DNA of 6,034 bases, taken from the NCBI GenBank assembly GCA_019308525.1, contig JAFDIC010000253.1, positions 1 through 6,034 on the forward strand, in the 5' to 3' direction. Positions 4,149 to 6,034 of this stretch are shown here, piece after piece. The notes under the pieces were generated by a model. It ran no database searches, was not told where the DNA came from, and worked only from the letters and a program-made list of their open reading frames with translations. Within the stretch, counting starts at the first letter, position 1. Every line of letters begins with the position of its first letter. Origin of the DNA: Deltaproteobacteria bacterium (lineage in GTDB: Bacteria; Desulfobacterota; DSM-4660; Desulfatiglandales; HGW-15). Position numbers and translations under genes: made by a program.

Positions 4149-6015
4149 TGGACCATGTTACCCCTGATAGTCCGAGCCTTCTTAATGTGCTTTCCCTTGG
4201 AACCCCGTGGATGTCCCAGCCGTGGAGGTAGTAGTACTCCTGGAGCATTTCCTGGAACCTCGCGGGTTCTATCACCTCGCCCCTGGCCGGGCCGTCCTCA
4301 ATGGGTTCATCAAAGTACCTGGAAGGCAGGGTATCGTCATCCCTGGTGATACCGTTTCCCAGGAGTATCATCCGTTCCAGGGTGCATACGCGTTCACCCG
4401 CGTCCCAGAGTTCGCCAGGATCATACTTTCTGCCGAAGGCATGATAGATCAAGCGGGCAAACTCCTTTGCCTTTGGGGCGTTGGGACTGCTGAACACAGA
4501 GATAAAACGGCATACCCCCAGCGAATCGCAAAAGGCGTTGTTACGTTCGTGCCACCAGACCATGCGACCTTTACCCTCATAGTCCAGGTAAGAGGGGGAA
4601 ACCTCGCCACCGTAGATGTCCCTCAACAGGGGGGCCGGCAGCCCCAGGACGTCAAGTGAGGGGCGGCTCCTCATGTGACATGCCCCCCGCGATGCAGTGG
4701 CCATGCCCAGGGCGAAGCTCTTGGGGGCCCTTTCGTCCGTCATCTCAATGGGGAGGCCCTTTATCTGGAGGAGGTATTTCTTTCCTTCGGGGACTATGGC
4801 TTCCAGGGCCAACCTACCTTCAGCAAGGATATCCCCGAATCCTTCCCGGTTGGCTATGTCCCGGAGCAGCCTTATGATGGCTCCTTGATCCCCCCAGGGA
4901 ATCGGGTATCCAACCAGGGACTCATCAATGATGCCCCTCTGGTAAAGCTCCATGGCCCACGCAATGTAAGAGCCCGTTGATATGGTGTCAAGGCCCAGAC
5001 GATTGCAAAGTTCGGATGCGAAAATGGCACATTCCAGGTCTTCGTTGCCCAGCTTTGATCCCATGGATCCTATGGAGGCGTATTCAGGGCCTTCGCCCAA
5101 TGTCCCTGCGTAAGGCCCCGCATCAATGTAATAACGGTGTCTACAGTGCACGTGACAGCTCGTGCAAGCGACCATGCCCTTTGAGTAAGTATCCAGGTGC
5201 TCCGCGTCCAGGTAGTCGCCTTTGTCACCGAAGGTGGTGGACTGGTTGTTGCGGACGCTCAGAAAACCCAGAGTGTTGGAGTTTTTCATGAGGAGCGGTG
5301 TCCCCCATCGCCCAAGGGCCTTGACCCATTTGCTCTTGAGGATCCCGTCATAGACCTCCCTGTAGAAGGCCAGATATCCCCGTGGGTCCCGGGGCTGAAT
5401 GTCCCTTGTTCCTCGCACGGCGACGGCCTTGAGCTTCTTAGAGCCCATCACTGCTCCCATGCCGGTTCGGCCTGCCATATTCTTGAGGCCGGTTCGGACA
5501 CCGGCAAATCGCACCCTGTTTTCACCTGCTATACCTATGGTAGCTATCCTTACCCGCTCATCCTGGAGCTCTGAGCGGATGTGTTTTTGAGTCTCCACAG
5601 GGTCATTTCCCCAGAGGTGTCTTGCATCCCGAATCTCTACGCGGTCATCTTGAATGAGTATGTATACCGGTGAGTTGCTTCGGCCGACAACCATAAGGGC
5701 ATCTATGCCGGCGGCCTTCATCTCCACTCCCAGCTCCCCTCCCATGTTTGAATCGCCCAGGTGTCCGGTTTCAGGTGACCTGGAGCTTATGCTCATCCTG
5801 GACCCGAGGCTGGGCAAGCCGCAAAGCAGGCCGGGACTGAAGACTATGGGGTTGTCGGGCGCAAGGGGATCCCCGGGCCTTAAGAGATGGGGAGAGAGCA
5901 GCCTCATATTAAGACCCCTTCCACCGCAGAAATCGCGAATCACCTCATCGGGGATTACCTGGTGGTCCACAATACCCTTTTCAAGGTCGATTTTAACGAG
6001 CCTCCCGGGATCCAT
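4114..6015 (-). CDS. Tungsten-dependent aldehyde:ferredoxin oxidoreductase family protein
   Basis: This 633-residue protein is full length for the AOR family, cytoplasmic enzymes that use a tungsten bis-pterin cofactor and one [4Fe-4S] cluster to interconvert aldehydes and carboxylic acids with ferredoxin. The N-terminal domain holds FCGGRGLN (29-36), SRMSISSRSP (72-81) and GDSNMGGELG (87-96), which contact the pterin. The cluster ligands are C284, C287 and C291 (CTSCHVHC) plus C502 (DSLGVC). The other pterin motifs are LCNRLGLD (336-343) and D497-SLGVC. Candidate active-site residues are E311 (GPEY) and H447 (RGACH), by analogy with Glu313 and His448 of the Pyrococcus enzyme. The ATG at 6015 has GGAG 7 nt upstream; a TTG one codon earlier is less likely. 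It is the first gene of the operon seen here; its promoter lies outside the window. The substrate cannot be inferred, so I give no symbol. Confidence 0.93.
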   Translation of the reverse strand: MDPGRLVKIDLEKGIVDHQVIPDEVIRDFCGGRGLNMRLLSPHLLRPGDPLAPDNPIVFSPGLLCGLPSLGSRMSISSRSPETGHLGDSNMGGELGVEMKAAGIDALMVVGRSNSPVYILIQDDRVEIRDARHLWGNDPVETQKHIRSELQDERVRIATIGIAGENRVRFAGVRTGLKNMAGRTGMGAVMGSKKLKAVAVRGTRDIQPRDPRGYLAFYREVYDGILKSKWVKALGRWGTPLLMKNSNTLGFLSVRNNQSTTFGDKGDYLDAEHLDTYSKGMVACTSCHVHCRHRYYIDAGPYAGTLGEGPEYASIGSMGSKLGNEDLECAIFASELCNRLGLDTISTGSYIAWAMELYQRGIIDESLVGYPIPWGDQGAIIRLLRDIANREGFGDILAEGRLALEAIVPEGKKYLLQIKGLPIEMTDERAPKSFALGMATASRGACHMRSRPSLDVLGLPAPLLRDIYGGEVSPSYLDYEGKGRMVWWHERNNAFCDSLGVCRFISVFSSPNAPKAKEFARLIYHAFGRKYDPGELWDAGERVCTLERMILLGNGITRDDDTLPSRYFDEPIEDGPARGEVIEPARFQEMLQEYYYLHGWDIHGVPRESTLRRLGLSGVTWSSEQDPQAKNQT

Positions 6016-6034
6016 CAAAGGACTCCATCAGATA

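Noticed and set aside
4155..5590. Several long open frames on the plus strand opposite the AOR gene
   Set aside because: They are antisense shadows of a GC-rich coding gene; none shows a recognisable domain.
1..6034. CRISPR array, tRNA or rRNA gene
   Set aside because: No regularly spaced direct repeats, cloverleaf with TTCGA-type arm, or conserved rRNA segment was found by eye.

Overview
The window looks like a chromosomal segment of an anaerobic deltaproteobacterium (Desulfobacterota or Myxococcota-like), probably uncultured. This is inferred from gene content: an AgmX/PglI-type C-terminal domain, a tungsten aldehyde:ferredoxin oxidoreductase (AOR) with its own ferredoxin, integron-type integrase debris, an IS200-like/RAYT transposase remnant and two toxin-antitoxin loci. 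No taxon-specific marker such as rRNA is present.

Layout. Positions 1-362 (+) hold the C-terminal end of an AgmX/PglI-type protein, closed by a strong hairpin at 370-404. Positions 405-706 have no convincing gene, only small REP-like stem-loops. Positions 707-1272 (-) hold an intact MazF toxin with a ribbon-helix-helix antitoxin. They share a promoter whose -10 box lies inside a perfect 7-bp inverted repeat, the likely autoregulatory operator. Positions 1473-1898 (-) are the C-terminal part of an IS200-like/RAYT transposase. Positions 1976-2338 (-) are a second TA locus: an intact small antitoxin followed by a PIN-domain (VapC-like) toxin that has lost its middle and changed frame. Positions 2339-2685 have no gene but several inverted and direct repeats. 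Positions 2686-3130 (+) are an integron/phage-type tyrosine integrase wrecked by a frameshift, an internal deletion and a stop codon replacing a tryptophan.

Positions 3331-6015 (-) are a compact metabolic operon read toward the low-coordinate end: an AOR-family tungstoenzyme, a GTG-started multi-cluster ferredoxin overlapping it, and a GTG-started four-helix membrane protein. The AOR would oxidise an aldehyde or reduce an acid, and the ferredoxin would carry the electrons. The ferredoxin appears to have cleanly lost the ligands of one of the usual four [4Fe-4S] clusters.

Overall, about 3 kb of decaying mobile and TA material lies between two ordinary chromosomal genes. I found no complete novel defence or mobile system. 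The most informative signals are the three-cluster ferredoxin, the internally deleted PIN toxin beside an intact antitoxin, and the layered integrase decay.
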